DNA of 64,000 nt from the NCBI GenBank assembly GCA_964540105.1, contig CAZILL010000001.1:930001-994000 (forward strand). Reading direction: 5' to 3'. The notes under the pieces were generated by a model. That model ran no database searches and was not told where the DNA came from. It worked only from the letters and a program-made list of their open reading frames with translations. The translations under genes were made by a program, and so were the position numbers. Source of the DNA: DATKJY01 sp964540105. GTDB lineage: Bacteria > Zixibacteria > MSB-5A5 > GN15 > FEB-12. Shown here one piece after another: positions 17,411 through 26,815 of the stretch. Every line of letters begins with the position of its first letter. Position 1 is the stretch's first letter.

Positions 17411-20400
17411 ATGATACGCGCCATTATCGACTTCAGCGCTCGCAACCGGGCGGTGATTATCATTGGAACCCTCTTCGCGTGCGTCGGTGCGTGGTATTCG
17501 ATCACTCACATTCCATTGGACGCCATCCCCGACCTGTCCGATGTGCAAGTGATTCTCTACACAGAATGGATGGGGCGCAGTCCCGATCTCGTCGAAGATC
17601 AGGTCACCTATCCGATCGTCACATCACTGCTCTCGGCGCCCCACGTTACTGCCGTGCGCGGATACTCCATGTTCGGTATGTCGTTCGTCTATGTCATCTT
17701 CGACGAAGGAACCGATATCTATTGGGCGCGAAGCCGTGTGCTCGAATACATGAAGCAGTTTGAGGGAAGACTGCCGGCAGGGGTCACGCCGGTCATTGGT
17801 CCCGACGCTTCATCCGTTGGGTGGGTCTTCCAATACGCCCTGACTGACACGACCGGCACACATGATCTTTCTGAACTGCGAACCTTTCAGGATTTCAACC
17901 TCCGCTACGCACTGGCCTCAGTTCCCGGCGTCGCTGAAGTGGCCAGTATCGGTGGTTATCAGAAACAATACCAGGTAGAAGTTGACCCCGACAAATTGCG
18001 CGCCTACGGACTATCCATAGGCGATGTTAGCCGCGCCATTCGAGCCAGCAATAATGATGTCGGAGGACGTGTCCTCGAGCTGACCGAACGCGAATACTTC
18101 ATTCGCGGCAAAGGGTACATCCAGAGTCTCAACGATCTTCGTCAGATCGGTTTAGGCAGGAGCGCCTCAGGGACACCAATCCTCCTCAGTACCGTGGCTC
18201 GGATCAGTTTTGGACCAGATATTCGCCGAGGGGTCGGAGAACTGGACGGGATCGGCGAAAGTGTCGGCGGAACCGTGGTCATGCGCTACAACGAAAACGC
18301 GCTCAGTGTGATAGAACGAGTCAAAGCCAAGCTCACGGAACTGAAGCCGACCTTTCCGTCGGGAGTCGATGTCAAGGTCATCTACGATCGCAGCAATCTG
18401 ATCACACGCGCCATCAATACGCTCAAGAACACGTTGATCGAGGAAGGTCTGGTGGTCGCGGCAGTGATCATCATCTTCCTGTTGCACTTCGGCAGCTCCA
18501 TGGTACCGATTATCGCCTTGCCGATCTCGGTCGGTCTGGCGTTCATACCGATGTATTTCCTCGGGATCAATTCCAACATCATGAGTCTGGGCGGCATCGC
18601 CATAGCCATCGGCGCGATGGTAGACGCCAGCATTGTGCTTGTCGAAAACGCGCATAAGCGGATGGAGAAAGCTCCGCCGAATGTCTCTCGAAAGGAGGTC
18701 ATCATTGCCGGAGCCAAGGAAGTCGGACCCTCAATCTTCTACGCTCTCCTGATCATCACGATCGGCTTCCTGCCCATCTTTGCCCTCACGGGACAGGGAG
18801 GGCGTCTATTCACACCGCTTGCCTACACCAAGACCTTCGCCATGTTCTTCTCCGCCATAGTTGCGGTCACCCTTGTCCCCGCCCTGATGGTCACCTTCCT
18901 GCGAGGAAAGGTTCACCCGGAAACAAAGCACCCTGTTTCTCGTCTGCTCATCGCCATTTACAAGCCGTTTGTCTACGTCGCGTTGAGAAATCCGAAGACT
19001 ACCATTGCCATCGGCGTGGCGGCGGTTCTATCGGCCATTCCGATGATCCCGAAGATCGGTTCCGAATTCATGCCTCCGCTCAACGAGGGGGACATTCTTT
19101 ACATGCCCACAACGATGCCCAACATCTCGATCGAGGCTGCGAAGCAGTACATGCAGTATCAGGATCGGGTCATCCGCACCTTCCCTGAGGTGATCTCAGT
19201 CTACGGCAAGGCCGGCCGCGCAGAGACCCCTACCGATCCCGCTCCGCTAAGCATGCTTGAAACAGCGGTACAACTAAAACCGATGAGTGAGTGGCGAAAA
19301 ATCCCTCTTACGCGTTGGTATTCGAACTGGGCCCCTGCTCTTATCAAGAGACCTCTTCGCGCCATCTGGCCCGAGGAACGAACGATAAGCTGGAAAGAGC
19401 TCATCGCTGAGTTTGACAAAGCGATGCAGATGCCGGGCTGGACCAACGCCTGGACTATGCCCATTAAGACCCGCATCGATATGCTCTCCACCGGCATCCG
19501 CACGCCGATCGGCGTGAAGATCTTCGGCAACGATCTCTCTGAAATCGAGCGGATCGGTATCGAGCTTGAAAAGTCTCTCTCTTCGATCCCCAGCACACGC
19601 TCGGTCTATTCCGACCGCAACACCGGCGGCTTTTTCGTCGACATCATTCCCGATCGTCTGAAAATCGCCCGCTACGGCCTCACCATGCGCGACGTGCAGG
19701 ATGTCATCGAGGCCGCGATCGGCGGCATGCCGATCGAAGTTACCATTGAAGGGCGGAACCGTTTCTCGATCAATGTCCGCTATCCGCGCAATGTCCGCGA
19801 AAACGTCGAACGCCTCAAAGAAATCCTCGTACCGCTCCCGGCCGAGGTCGGCGCCACGCAGTCTGGTTCGATGCCGTCGATGGGTTCGCTATCGCCGACC
19901 ACGAACCCAACTTCTCCTCTTCTGGCCGGTAGCGACCCCCTTGTCGATTACGAGGCTTACAACCGGGTTATGACCTTCGCCCAGATGGACAACAGCGGCA
20001 TGGGCAGTTCGAGCGGTTCCTCATTCCCTTCCGGGAAGTCGGGAAACGCTACTGGCGGTTCATCAATGTCATCCCCCTCTGGAATGACAAAGTCGTCTTC
20101 GGCCACGAGGTTCAAAATCCCCGAAGCGCGAGCACACATCCCCCTTGGACAGATCGCCGACATCCACATTGCCAGCGGCCCCCCCATGATTCGCGACGAA
20201 AACGGCATGCTGGTCGGCTACGTATATGTTGACATGGATCAAAACCAGCGCGACATCGGCAGTTATGTCAAAGAGGCCAAAGAAGTCGTAGCCAAACAGA
20301 TTCAGGTGCCGTCGGGCTACTACCTCAAATGGACAGGACAGTACGAACTGATGGAAGTAATGGCCAGGCGCATGAAAGTCGTCATCCCGATCACCTTCAT

Positions 20401-20932
20401 CCTGATCATTATCATGCTCTATGTCAACTTCCGAAACTTCACCGAAACCTGCATCGTTCTGGCCTCGGTTCCGTTTGCACTGGTGGGCAGTATCTGGCTC
20501 ATGTACTTCCTCGATTATAACTATTCAACCGCCACACTTGTCGGCATCATTGCTCTGGTCGGTCTGGCGGCCCAGACCGGTATTGTCATGATCCTGTACC
20601 TTGACCACGCCTACGAGCGCCGCAAGAAAGCAGGCAAGATTCGCGATCTGAACGACATCATCTGGGCACACATGGAGGGGACCGTCATGCGTGTGCGGCC
20701 GAAACTGATGACTGTCGGCACCGCCATGATGGGACTTGTACCCTTGCTCTGGGCTACCGGGACTGGTGCCGACGTGATGAAACGGATCGCAGCGCCGATG
20801 GTCGGCGGCCTCATCAGCTCGACGTTTCTAACCCTCGAGATCATTCCTGTCGTCTACACGTATTGGCGACTCTGGCAGATTAATCAGGAGAAGAAGAGAG
20901 CGGACGCCACACTTACGTCGCGGAAATCATAG
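17411..20932 (+). CDS. cusA: Cu(I)/Ag(I) efflux RND pump
   Basis: A 1173-residue heavy-metal RND transporter with twelve membrane helices and two large periplasmic loops. It moves Cu+ and Ag+ out using the proton gradient. The three methionines that bind metal in E. coli CusA have counterparts: Met565 in YMPTTMP, Met615 in PLSMLETAVQL and Met691 in RIDMLSTGIRTPIG. The first two keep the E. coli spacing of 50. Helix-4-region motifs such as GGIAIAIGAMVDASIVLVENAH are intact. An unusual insertion of about 84 residues (19855-20106), rich in Ser, Gly, Pro, Thr and Met, interrupts the second periplasmic region before HIPLGQIADIH. The gene is third in the efflux operon. Confidence 0.95.
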   Translation: MIRAIIDFSARNRAVIIIGTLFACVGAWYSITHIPLDAIPDLSDVQVILYTEWMGRSPDLVEDQVTYPIVTSLLSAPHVTAVRGYSMFGMSFVYVIFDEGTDIYWARSRVLEYMKQFEGRLPAGVTPVIGPDASSVGWVFQYALTDTTGTHDLSELRTFQDFNLRYALASVPGVAEVASIGGYQKQYQVEVDPDKLRAYGLSIGDVSRAIRASNNDVGGRVLELTEREYFIRGKGYIQSLNDLRQIGLGRSASGTPILLSTVARISFGPDIRRGVGELDGIGESVGGTVVMRYNENALSVIERVKAKLTELKPTFPSGVDVKVIYDRSNLITRAINTLKNTLIEEGLVVAAVIIIFLLHFGSSMVPIIALPISVGLAFIPMYFLGINSNIMSLGGIAIAIGAMVDASIVLVENAHKRMEKAPPNVSRKEVIIAGAKEVGPSIFYALLIITIGFLPIFALTGQGGRLFTPLAYTKTFAMFFSAIVAVTLVPALMVTFLRGKVHPETKHPVSRLLIAIYKPFVYVALRNPKTTIAIGVAAVLSAIPMIPKIGSEFMPPLNEGDILYMPTTMPNISIEAAKQYMQYQDRVIRTFPEVISVYGKAGRAETPTDPAPLSMLETAVQLKPMSEWRKIPLTRWYSNWAPALIKRPLRAIWPEERTISWKELIAEFDKAMQMPGWTNAWTMPIKTRIDMLSTGIRTPIGVKIFGNDLSEIERIGIELEKSLSSIPSTRSVYSDRNTGGFFVDIIPDRLKIARYGLTMRDVQDVIEAAIGGMPIEVTIEGRNRFSINVRYPRNVRENVERLKEILVPLPAEVGATQSGSMPSMGSLSPTTNPTSPLLAGSDPLVDYEAYNRVMTFAQMDNSGMGSSSGSSFPSGKSGNATGGSSMSSPSGMTKSSSATRFKIPEARAHIPLGQIADIHIASGPPMIRDENGMLVGYVYVDMDQNQRDIGSYVKEAKEVVAKQIQVPSGYYLKWTGQYELMEVMARRMKVVIPITFILIIIMLYVNFRNFTETCIVLASVPFALVGSIWLMYFLDYNYSTATLVGIIALVGLAAQTGIVMILYLDHAYERRKKAGKIRDLNDIIWAHMEGTVMRVRPKLMTVGTAMMGLVPLLWATGTGADVMKRIAAPMVGGLISSTFLTLEIIPVVYTYWRLWQINQEKKRADATLTSRKS

Positions 20933-20999
20933 GGGATTTCCCTGCAGGTGATCCGCTCGCGCTGAGCAGAGTGTCGCTTAAGGGGAGCGCCTGCTCGCG

Positions 21000-21746
21000 T
21001 CAGAGTTCAGCACGGGCTGTCGCGCGTCTCGCGATCATCCCGGTATAGGTGAGCATTCCCAAGAGCAGAAGAGCTAATACAGCTGACGACCCGATGGTGC
21101 CGAAACCGAGCCCTCCATTGATCTCGGGCTTGGTAAGGAGGTCGCCAAAGGTTGCCCCGAAAGGACGGGTCAAGACGAATGCCACCCAGAAAAGCATCAC
21201 GCGGCTGAGCCTTGTTAAGTATGTTGCCAAAACAGTCAATGTGAGCGCCCCGCCGACTACGGCAGCCGCACCCAGAAACCCCAACCCGGAATCATCAGCC
21301 AAGTAGTCTCCCAGTGCAGTACCGAGCGTGTTAGAAACCAGGATCGCCCCCCAATAGAACAGTTCTGCCCTTGTGGTCTGGATATTGCTCACGGACAGTG
21401 TTTTCTCACTTAGTCGCCAGGCGACAAGAACTATCAACAGACTGCTCACCAGAATCAGCGATCCCTTTTCATAACCAAGCCCAAGGGTTCGATCCATGAA
21501 ATCGGACATTGTCGTGCCCGCGGTGCTGGTAGTGAGAATCACCGTCCAGTAGAGCGCAGGGTGAAATGTGTGTGAACGTAGCTGAGCCACGAGACTTACG
21601 AAGAATATGCCGATCAGGATGATCGAGCTCACGGCATACCCCACGTTCATAGTCATGGAAACGAGATCTCCTGCCGTTTCACCCAGCGTTGTTGCACAGA
21701 TTTTCATGATCCAGAAAGCGATGTTTACTTGAGCGACTCTATTCAT
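21000..21746 (-). CDS. COG4705-like integral membrane protein with four internal repeats
   Basis: A 248-residue protein with about eight hydrophobic helices and four related units at residues 14-37, 69-92, 134-157 and 190-216. Each has a (T/S)xxx(G)xxxxD-type polar turn and then LGxGY/F, for example TLGETAGDLVSMTMNVGY, STAGTTMSDFMDRTLGLGY, TLGTALGDYLADDSGLGF and PFGATFGDLLTK..GGLGFG. This is the pattern of the COG4705 membrane protein family, which I recall next to metal-efflux genes. Function unproven. Repeated acidic turns in membrane helices could bind cations. It is convergent with cusA, with a 67-base gap. Confidence 0.7.
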   Translation of the reverse strand: MNRVAQVNIAFWIMKICATTLGETAGDLVSMTMNVGYAVSSIILIGIFFVSLVAQLRSHTFHPALYWTVILTTSTAGTTMSDFMDRTLGLGYEKGSLILVSSLLIVLVAWRLSEKTLSVSNIQTTRAELFYWGAILVSNTLGTALGDYLADDSGLGFLGAAAVVGGALTLTVLATYLTRLSRVMLFWVAFVLTRPFGATFGDLLTKPEINGGLGFGTIGSSAVLALLLLGMLTYTGMIARRATARAEL

Positions 21747-21934
21747 GCGTGTCTGCCTCTAATGTCGCACACAGGATCGAGTGCGCTCGTCTCATTGAAC
21801 GGAACCAGGATTTTGTGGATATGCCCCATGCTTCTTCAAAACACTGAGACGAACTGGAAGTTCCTCGACAGTCGCCGGTCTCGTCATGGTCAAGTCGGTT
21901 AGCGAAAGCTGCCGATTGGGATTAGAGTCATCTA

Positions 21935-22018
21935 TGCCGAAGGGGGGACTCGAACCCCCACTCCCTTGCAGGAACTGCGCCCTGAACGCAGCGCGTCTAC
22001 CAATTTCACCACTTCGGC
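21935..22018 (-). tRNA. tRNA-Leu (CAG)
   Basis: Read on the minus strand, the gene has acceptor arms GCCGAAG (5') and CTTCGGC (3') with discriminator A. It has a D arm containing AATTGGTAGAC, an anticodon stem CTGCG/CGCAG with loop TTCAGGG (anticodon CAG), a long class II variable arm, and a T arm with GGGGGTTCGAGTCCCCC. The length is 84 bases. CCA is not encoded. The long variable arm and the anticodon both point to leucine. Confidence 0.95.
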
Positions 22019-22190
22019 AGCTGTTGATCACGCAAGCACTGGGATACGCAATGGAAACCCAAACCTTGCGCTTGTTCGAAGCGCCAAGATGGGAGTTTCC
22101 GAGCGTCATGTCAACGGATTTATGCCGTTCCGCGAGCGGCACGGCATCTGTCCATCAGAGAAGTTTCAAGTCCCTTTTTGCGTTCTCCTC

Positions 22191-22219
22191 TTGACTCGTA
22201 TCATCGTGGTGTCTATACT
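22191..22219 (+). promoter_or_regulatory. Sigma70-like promoter for the 22344 gene
   Basis: TTGACT (22191-22196) and TATACT (22214-22219) are separated by exactly 17 bases, one and one mismatch from consensus. It would give a leader of about 120 bases before the GTG start at 22344. The 325-base gap between tRNA-Leu and that gene holds nothing else I can identify. Confidence 0.65.
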
Positions 22220-22343
22220 CTCTGTACGTGATCATGACGGGTGGATGAGATCGACTTCCCGCACCAGCCGCACCACTCGACACATATCAGAGTCGCCGCC
22301 ACGTGACGGTCTCAAGGCACTTCTTGGAAAAGGAGAGTGAAAA

Positions 22344-22985
22344 GTGATCTGTATGAAGAACAACCCCACGCCGTATCGCACGATGCTCATGATTATTGCG
22401 TCGGGTGTAGCCATGCTGCTGACTGGAGGGGGAGCGGTTGTCAGCGCTGCAAGCGGTTATGCCGGCCTGACCATTGGCGCCACTTGGTCGACTTTCGACA
22501 CGACTAATTTGGGCTTTAAGGCCGAAGATATCACGCCCAGCAACACTGTTTGGAAGTTCTTTGCCGGCTATCAGCCGATGAACAACTTCGGCGTCGAAGC
22601 TGGGTATATTCAGCTCGGGAAGTCCCGACTCGCGCCAACAGTTGTTCCAGTTGGAGAGCAGACCTCGGATTATTATCTCGAGACCAAGTTGAGCGGCTTT
22701 GAACTCACTCCAACTGGCACGCTTCCGATAGGAAGTCGTTTTTCCGGCCTCGCAAGAGTCGGTCTGATCTTTTGGCATTCCGAAATTGCGTTCGGTCGCG
22801 GCAGCGCCGACAAAGGGACCAAAACCAAGTCGGGTAGCAGTTTGGTCCTTGGTCTCGGCGGCAAGTACGATCTCTACAAAAGGTTCGGGATTCGCGCCGA
22901 GTATACTCTCTATGCCATAGATAAAACCAAGGCAGGCTCAGGCAACTTCCATGTCATTTCTGTAAGCGGCCTGATAACATTCTGA
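22344..22985 (+). CDS. Small outer-membrane beta-barrel protein (OmpA/OmpW-like)
   Basis: A 213-residue secreted protein. The N-terminus has a basic stretch, a long hydrophobic segment (MLMIIASGVAMLL) and a likely signal-peptidase site around SAA/SG. The mature part alternates strands and turns of an eight-stranded barrel, with VWKFFAGYQPMNNFGVEAGYIQLG, RFSGLARVGLIFW and GIRAEYTLYAID, like OmpA-type porin domains. It ends in LITF with the terminal Phe that barrels use for assembly. The start is GTG 22344, 8 bases after AGGAG (22331-22335); an ATG at 22353 is too far from that site. No peptidoglycan-binding domain is attached. Function unknown. Confidence 0.75.
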   Translation: MICMKNNPTPYRTMLMIIASGVAMLLTGGGAVVSAASGYAGLTIGATWSTFDTTNLGFKAEDITPSNTVWKFFAGYQPMNNFGVEAGYIQLGKSRLAPTVVPVGEQTSDYYLETKLSGFELTPTGTLPIGSRFSGLARVGLIFWHSEIAFGRGSADKGTKTKSGSSLVLGLGGKYDLYKRFGIRAEYTLYAIDKTKAGSGNFHVISVSGLITF

Positions 22986-23071
22986 AATGGCGCTTGCGTC
23001 AGCGCAGGTCACTGTGAAACTGAAGCCGGGCATCCGCCGGGCATCATGTTGTAGTGATCATCGTGTGTGAG

Positions 23072-23112
23072 AAAAAAAATGACGCCGGTAGCCAGGGAAT
23101 AACTACCGGCGT
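23072..23112 (-). terminator. Rho-independent terminator of the tRNA-Glu gene
   Basis: On the minus strand, the tRNA is followed 7 bases later by a perfect 10-base inverted repeat (ACGCCGGTAG at 23112-23103 with CTACCGGCGT at 23091-23082) and then a run of eight Ts (23079-23072). This is a textbook intrinsic terminator. Confidence 0.93.
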
Positions 23113-23119
23113 TGAACCT

Positions 23120-23192
23120 TAGCGGTACGGGGAGTCGAACCCCGGTTTGATGGCTGAGAACCACCTGTCCTAAACCACTAGACGATACCGCC
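23120..23192 (-). tRNA. tRNA-Glu (CTC)
   Basis: On the minus strand the gene begins GGCGGTATCG. It has D arm GTCTAGTGGTTTAGGAC, anticodon stem GGTGG/CCATC with loop TTCTCAG (anticodon CTC), a short variable loop AAAC, and T arm CGGGG-TTCGACT-CCCCG. The acceptor 3' arm is TACCGCT, so the first pair is G-U rather than G-C; discriminator A. The length is 73 bases and CCA is not encoded. The D arm and anticodon are those of glutamate tRNAs. Confidence 0.95.
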
Positions 23193-23229
23193 AATTCAGT
23201 GCGCAATGCTAAGAAAGCAACACGCCGAA

Positions 23230-23258
23230 TATATAGGGCTCAACAAAATCTCTGTCAA
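23230..23258 (-). promoter_or_regulatory. Sigma70-like promoter of tRNA-Glu
   Basis: On the minus strand, a consensus TTGACA (23258-23253) and TATATA (23235-23230) are separated by 17 bases. Transcription would start about 30 bases before the mature tRNA 5' end at 23192. Confidence 0.82.
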
Positions 23259-23589
23259 GAAATGTAACGTTATTCAACCCCAATGACTTACGAGCCATCA
23301 GTTGGTTAATGTCATGCCCTGAAACAGCTTACTCGACGTCACTTTTCAACAGCTCTACAAAGATTTTTTCCGGCTTTTCGCTACATTACATCGTATCGGT
23401 CTGCCACTATGGCATACGATCAGGCATGACATCCAAAGACTTCACGATGGATGCAGAAGGCTAATTCATACTCAATGCTGCCATCCAACGAGTTACGACC
23501 ATGGCAACATCTGGTCAATTTCATCTCGACATTTTGGTCACTTCGGGCAAATCACAGCGTTCGGCTCTGAAGACCAAACCTCTGTTTTA
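23259..23589. other. Noncoding stretch between tRNA-Glu promoter and the Lon-like gene
   Basis: No credible gene is seen on either strand. It is AT-richer than the surroundings. A hairpin can form at 23390-23420: ATCGTA pairs with TACGAT and TGCCA with TGGCA around a CTA loop, with a 5' bulge. It may be part of the regulatory region of the downstream protease gene. Confidence 0.4.
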
Positions 23590-23618
23590 TTGATGGGCCA
23601 GCTCCACACCAGTATATT
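23590..23618 (+). promoter_or_regulatory. Sigma70-like promoter for the Lon-like protease gene
   Basis: TTGATG (23590-23595) and TATATT (23613-23618) are separated by 17 bases. The start codon is 32 bases downstream and has GGAGG at a good distance. Confidence 0.6.
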
Positions 23619-23649
23619 TGCGGTCGCATAACTGCATCATGGAGGTTCT

Positions 23650-26154
23650 ATGCCGCTGAAAAAGAAGGCCCCCAGGCCGCGTGTTCGTGAACTCAAATTC
23701 AACGAGATCGATTATCGAGTCACATACAAACCGGAAAAGGTAACGTCGTCGAATGACATTGAAGCGTCGAGCGAGATCATCGGACAGGATCGAGCAGTCG
23801 AATCGATCAAGCTTGGGCTGCACGTCAGGATGCGGGGCTACAATGTCTTTGTGACCGGTCTCAGCGGCACTGGTCGAACCAGAACGATCAAACATCTACT
23901 GGAGAAACTCAATCATGAGACTCCCGACCTCATGGATGTTTGCTATGTCAACAATTTTAAGAACGAGGATAGTCCGCGTGTGCTCACATTTCGGGCGGGC
24001 GAAGGGAAGCGCTTCAAGAAGGATCAAGAGTATCTGATCAACTCTGTTCGAAAAGTTGTGCCCAAGATATTCCTTTCTGAAGACTACAAGGATCGCCTCA
24101 ACCGAATCACCCGTGAATTCGACAACCGTCAAAAAGAACTGATCGCCTCATTCGAGGATCGGCTGACTCAGGCCGGCTTTGTCATGGTCCAGATTCAGTC
24201 CGGAATCGGCGTTCGCAATGAGATTCAGCCGCTCATCGACGGCGAGCCGGCGTCGCTGGAGAAGCTCGAACGACTTTCTAAGGAAGGGAAATTCTCTCTG
24301 GCTCAGCTTGACGAACTGCGGCGTCGATGGGACAGTCTGCGCCGTGAGTTCGACGTTACGACGATCGAATCCAAGAAACTCAATACCAAACTCGACGATG
24401 CGGTTGAGAAGCTCAACTACTCGATGGTCGCTCCCCTGGTGACCGAGAAAGTAAACCTGCTCAAGAAGCGATATCCGAGCGAGAAGACCCTGCTCTACCT
24501 TGACGAAGTCCAGGATGCCTTGGTCTCCGATATTGATCGGTATCGCGAGGCACAGCCGAGGCGAGGTGAGGAAGAGGCTCCGCCGTACCGGAAACGGGAG
24601 CCGTTCGAGGAGTTCTCTGTGAATCTCATCTTAGACAACTCGGATAACGACACGACTCCGATTGTCATCGAGAAATCGCCGTCATACAAGAACCTGTTCG
24701 GGTCACTTGAGCGTGTGGTCGACCGCTTTGGATATTGGCGGACTGATTTTACGAGAATCTATCCCGGGTCGCTCCTGAAAGCAGCCGGCGGTTTTCTGGT
24801 GATCAATGCCCTCGACGTGCTCAACGAGCCGGGAGTCTGGTACCCTCTCAAGAGAGCGCTCCGCAATGGTGAGCTTGAGGTTGCCGGTTATGATCCTTTC
24901 TTCATGATGGCCGGCGCGGGTATTAAGCCTGAACCGATTCCATTCAATGTGAAGGTCGTGCTCATCGGCGAGGCGCATCTGTACAATCTCCTCTGGCGGC
25001 TTGATGAAGATTTCAAGAAGGTCTTCAAGATCAAGGCTGAGTTTGACAGCGTGATGCCCCTGACATTGTCGAATTCGAAAGAGTACTTCCGCTATGTTCG
25101 ACGCGTTATCGACGAGGAACAGTTGCTTCCGTTCGACGTGAGCGGCATGCAGGCGGTTGTCGAATACGGACGGCGGCTGGCCGGGCATCGCGAAAAGTTG
25201 AGCGTTCGTCTAACAGCCGTGGCCGACATTATCCGCGAAGCCTCCTACATCGCGGGTGAACTTAAGGCAAAGCGAGTGACCCGCGATCATGTTCAGAATG
25301 CCGTGATCAAGAAACGCAAACGCGTGAATCTGATCGAGGATAAGATTCAGGAGCTCTACGATCAGGAGACCCTCATGGTTTCGACGACCGGATCGGTGGT
25401 CGGCCAGATCAACGGACTCTCTGTGTACGATCTTGGAGAACATGCTTTTGGCCGCCCGAGTCGCATCACGGTCAGCACGGCGCTCGGGAAAGCCGGTGTC
25501 ATCAGCATTGAGCGTGAGGCCGAACTGTCCGGCCCAGTCCACGACAAGGGCGTACTCGTGCTGGGAGGATTCCTTCGCGCGATGTTTGCGCAGGACAAAC
25601 CGCTCTCGATGTCGGCGTCGATTTCGTTCGAGCAGTCGTATGGCGGCATCGAAGGGGATTCGGCGTCTTCGACCGAGATCTACGGCATCCTGTCTTCACT
25701 TACCGGTCTTCCGATCAAACAGGGGATTGCGGTGACCGGTTCGGTCAACCAGCGGGGAGAGATTCAGCCGATCGGTGGCGCGAACGAGAAGATCGAGGGG
25801 TTCTTCGATGTCTGCAAGAGTCGAGGCCTTACGGGCGATCAGGGGGTGATCATTCCTCATCAGAACACACAGGACCTTCTGTTGCGTCCCGATGTTCTCG
25901 ACGCCATCAAGGCCGGAAAATTTCACGTGTTTCCGGTGAAGTCAATCAGTGAGGGGATTTCGATCCTCACCGGTGTGCCGGGGGGCCAGCGACGCGACGA
26001 CGGCTCGTTCACCCGCGACTCGGTCTTCGCGCGGGCCGACGAAAAACTGCGTCAGATGGCAATGGCGATCGAGCACTTCGGCCGCGACAAGAAGCCCGAA
26101 AACAACAGTGTTGAGAGCGGTGGGAAGAAGAAGCACGCGACGAAGCGCAAATGA
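23650..26154 (+). CDS. LonB-like ATP-dependent serine protease (AAA plus Lon protease domain)
   Basis: An 834-residue protein of the COG1067 Lon-related family, a cytoplasmic ATP-dependent protease. An N-terminal AAA domain carries the Walker A variant TGLSGTGRTRT near residue 78, with Arg in place of Lys, a substitution common in this family. A coiled middle region spans about residues 130-280. The second ATPase part (SLLKAAGGFLVINALDVL) and helical lid follow. The C-terminal Lon protease domain has catalytic Ser671 in EGDSASSTE and Lys714 in IGGANEKIEG, 43 residues apart exactly as in E. coli Lon. Downstream motifs IAVTGSVNQRGEIQPIGG and GVIIPHQN fit. ATG 23650 has GGAGG just upstream. The tail after residue 800 is Lys-rich. 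Confidence 0.92.
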   Translation: MPLKKKAPRPRVRELKFNEIDYRVTYKPEKVTSSNDIEASSEIIGQDRAVESIKLGLHVRMRGYNVFVTGLSGTGRTRTIKHLLEKLNHETPDLMDVCYVNNFKNEDSPRVLTFRAGEGKRFKKDQEYLINSVRKVVPKIFLSEDYKDRLNRITREFDNRQKELIASFEDRLTQAGFVMVQIQSGIGVRNEIQPLIDGEPASLEKLERLSKEGKFSLAQLDELRRRWDSLRREFDVTTIESKKLNTKLDDAVEKLNYSMVAPLVTEKVNLLKKRYPSEKTLLYLDEVQDALVSDIDRYREAQPRRGEEEAPPYRKREPFEEFSVNLILDNSDNDTTPIVIEKSPSYKNLFGSLERVVDRFGYWRTDFTRIYPGSLLKAAGGFLVINALDVLNEPGVWYPLKRALRNGELEVAGYDPFFMMAGAGIKPEPIPFNVKVVLIGEAHLYNLLWRLDEDFKKVFKIKAEFDSVMPLTLSNSKEYFRYVRRVIDEEQLLPFDVSGMQAVVEYGRRLAGHREKLSVRLTAVADIIREASYIAGELKAKRVTRDHVQNAVIKKRKRVNLIEDKIQELYDQETLMVSTTGSVVGQINGLSVYDLGEHAFGRPSRITVSTALGKAGVISIEREAELSGPVHDKGVLVLGGFLRAMFAQDKPLSMSASISFEQSYGGIEGDSASSTEIYGILSSLTGLPIKQGIAVTGSVNQRGEIQPIGGANEKIEGFFDVCKSRGLTGDQGVIIPHQNTQDLLLRPDVLDAIKAGKFHVFPVKSISEGISILTGVPGGQRRDDGSFTRDSVFARADEKLRQMAMAIEHFGRDKKPENNSVESGGKKKHATKRK

Positions 26155-26224
26155 CCCGAATTGATGGGCACCCAGCCAAGCCCACCACAAGACTGGTCGA
26201 CCAACAAAGCTGAGGTATTGAGAA

Positions 26225-26815
26225 GTGAATAGAATGAATCCTAAGGTTGATTTCTACTTCATTAAAGCCAAGAAGTGGCAGGCTGAAATTGAGAAACTGA
26301 GAATGCTCGTTCTAGACTGCGAGCTTACGGAAGAATTGAAGTGGGGCGTTCCTTGCTACACGTTTCAGAAGAGTAACGTAGTTCTAATCCATGTGTTCAA
26401 AGAATACTGCGCGCTTCTGTTCTTCAAAGGAGCCTTGCTAAAGGATGCCAATAGTATTCTAATTCAACAAACGGAGAATGTACAGGCGGCGCGGCAAGTT
26501 CGGTTCACCAATGTTCTGGAAATAGAAAAAAAAGAAGCTGTCTTAAAAGCCTATATCCGTGAAGCCGTTGAAGTGGACAAAGCCGGCTTGAAAGTGAATT
26601 TCAAGAAGACCATGGAGTTCGTCATTCCCAAAGAACTTCAAGACAAATTAGACGAACACCAAGAATTGAAGACTGCTTTTGATGCACTGACGCCGGGACG
26701 GCAAAGAGCATATATTCTTCATTTCTCGGAACCCAAACAATCCAAGACCCGGGAGTCAAGGGTTGAGAAAAGTATGCAGCATATTCTCAAGGGAAAGGGA
26801 TTACATGATCAGTAA
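26225..26815 (+). CDS. YdeI-like protein with DUF1801-type domain
   Basis: A 196-residue cytoplasmic protein. Residues 1-110 fit the DUF1801/YdhG fold: EELKWGVPCYTFQKSNVVLIHVFKEYCALLFFKGALL contains the family's EELKWGxPxY and the later hydrophobic strand. The C-terminal half has IPKELQDKLDEHQELKTAFDALTPGRQRAYILHFSEPKQSKTRESRVEK, the pattern of YdeI/OmpD-associated proteins, with PGRQRxYxxxI-type residues and SRVEK near the end. Function is unknown; some relatives are linked to stress or iron-sulfur proteins. The start is GTG 26225 with GAGG 9 bases before; an ATG at 26234 is the alternative. Base composition is AT-richer than its neighbours, which may indicate transfer. Confidence 0.75.
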   Translation: MNRMNPKVDFYFIKAKKWQAEIEKLRMLVLDCELTEELKWGVPCYTFQKSNVVLIHVFKEYCALLFFKGALLKDANSILIQQTENVQAARQVRFTNVLEIEKKEAVLKAYIREAVEVDKAGLKVNFKKTMEFVIPKELQDKLDEHQELKTAFDALTPGRQRAYILHFSEPKQSKTRESRVEKSMQHILKGKGLHDQ

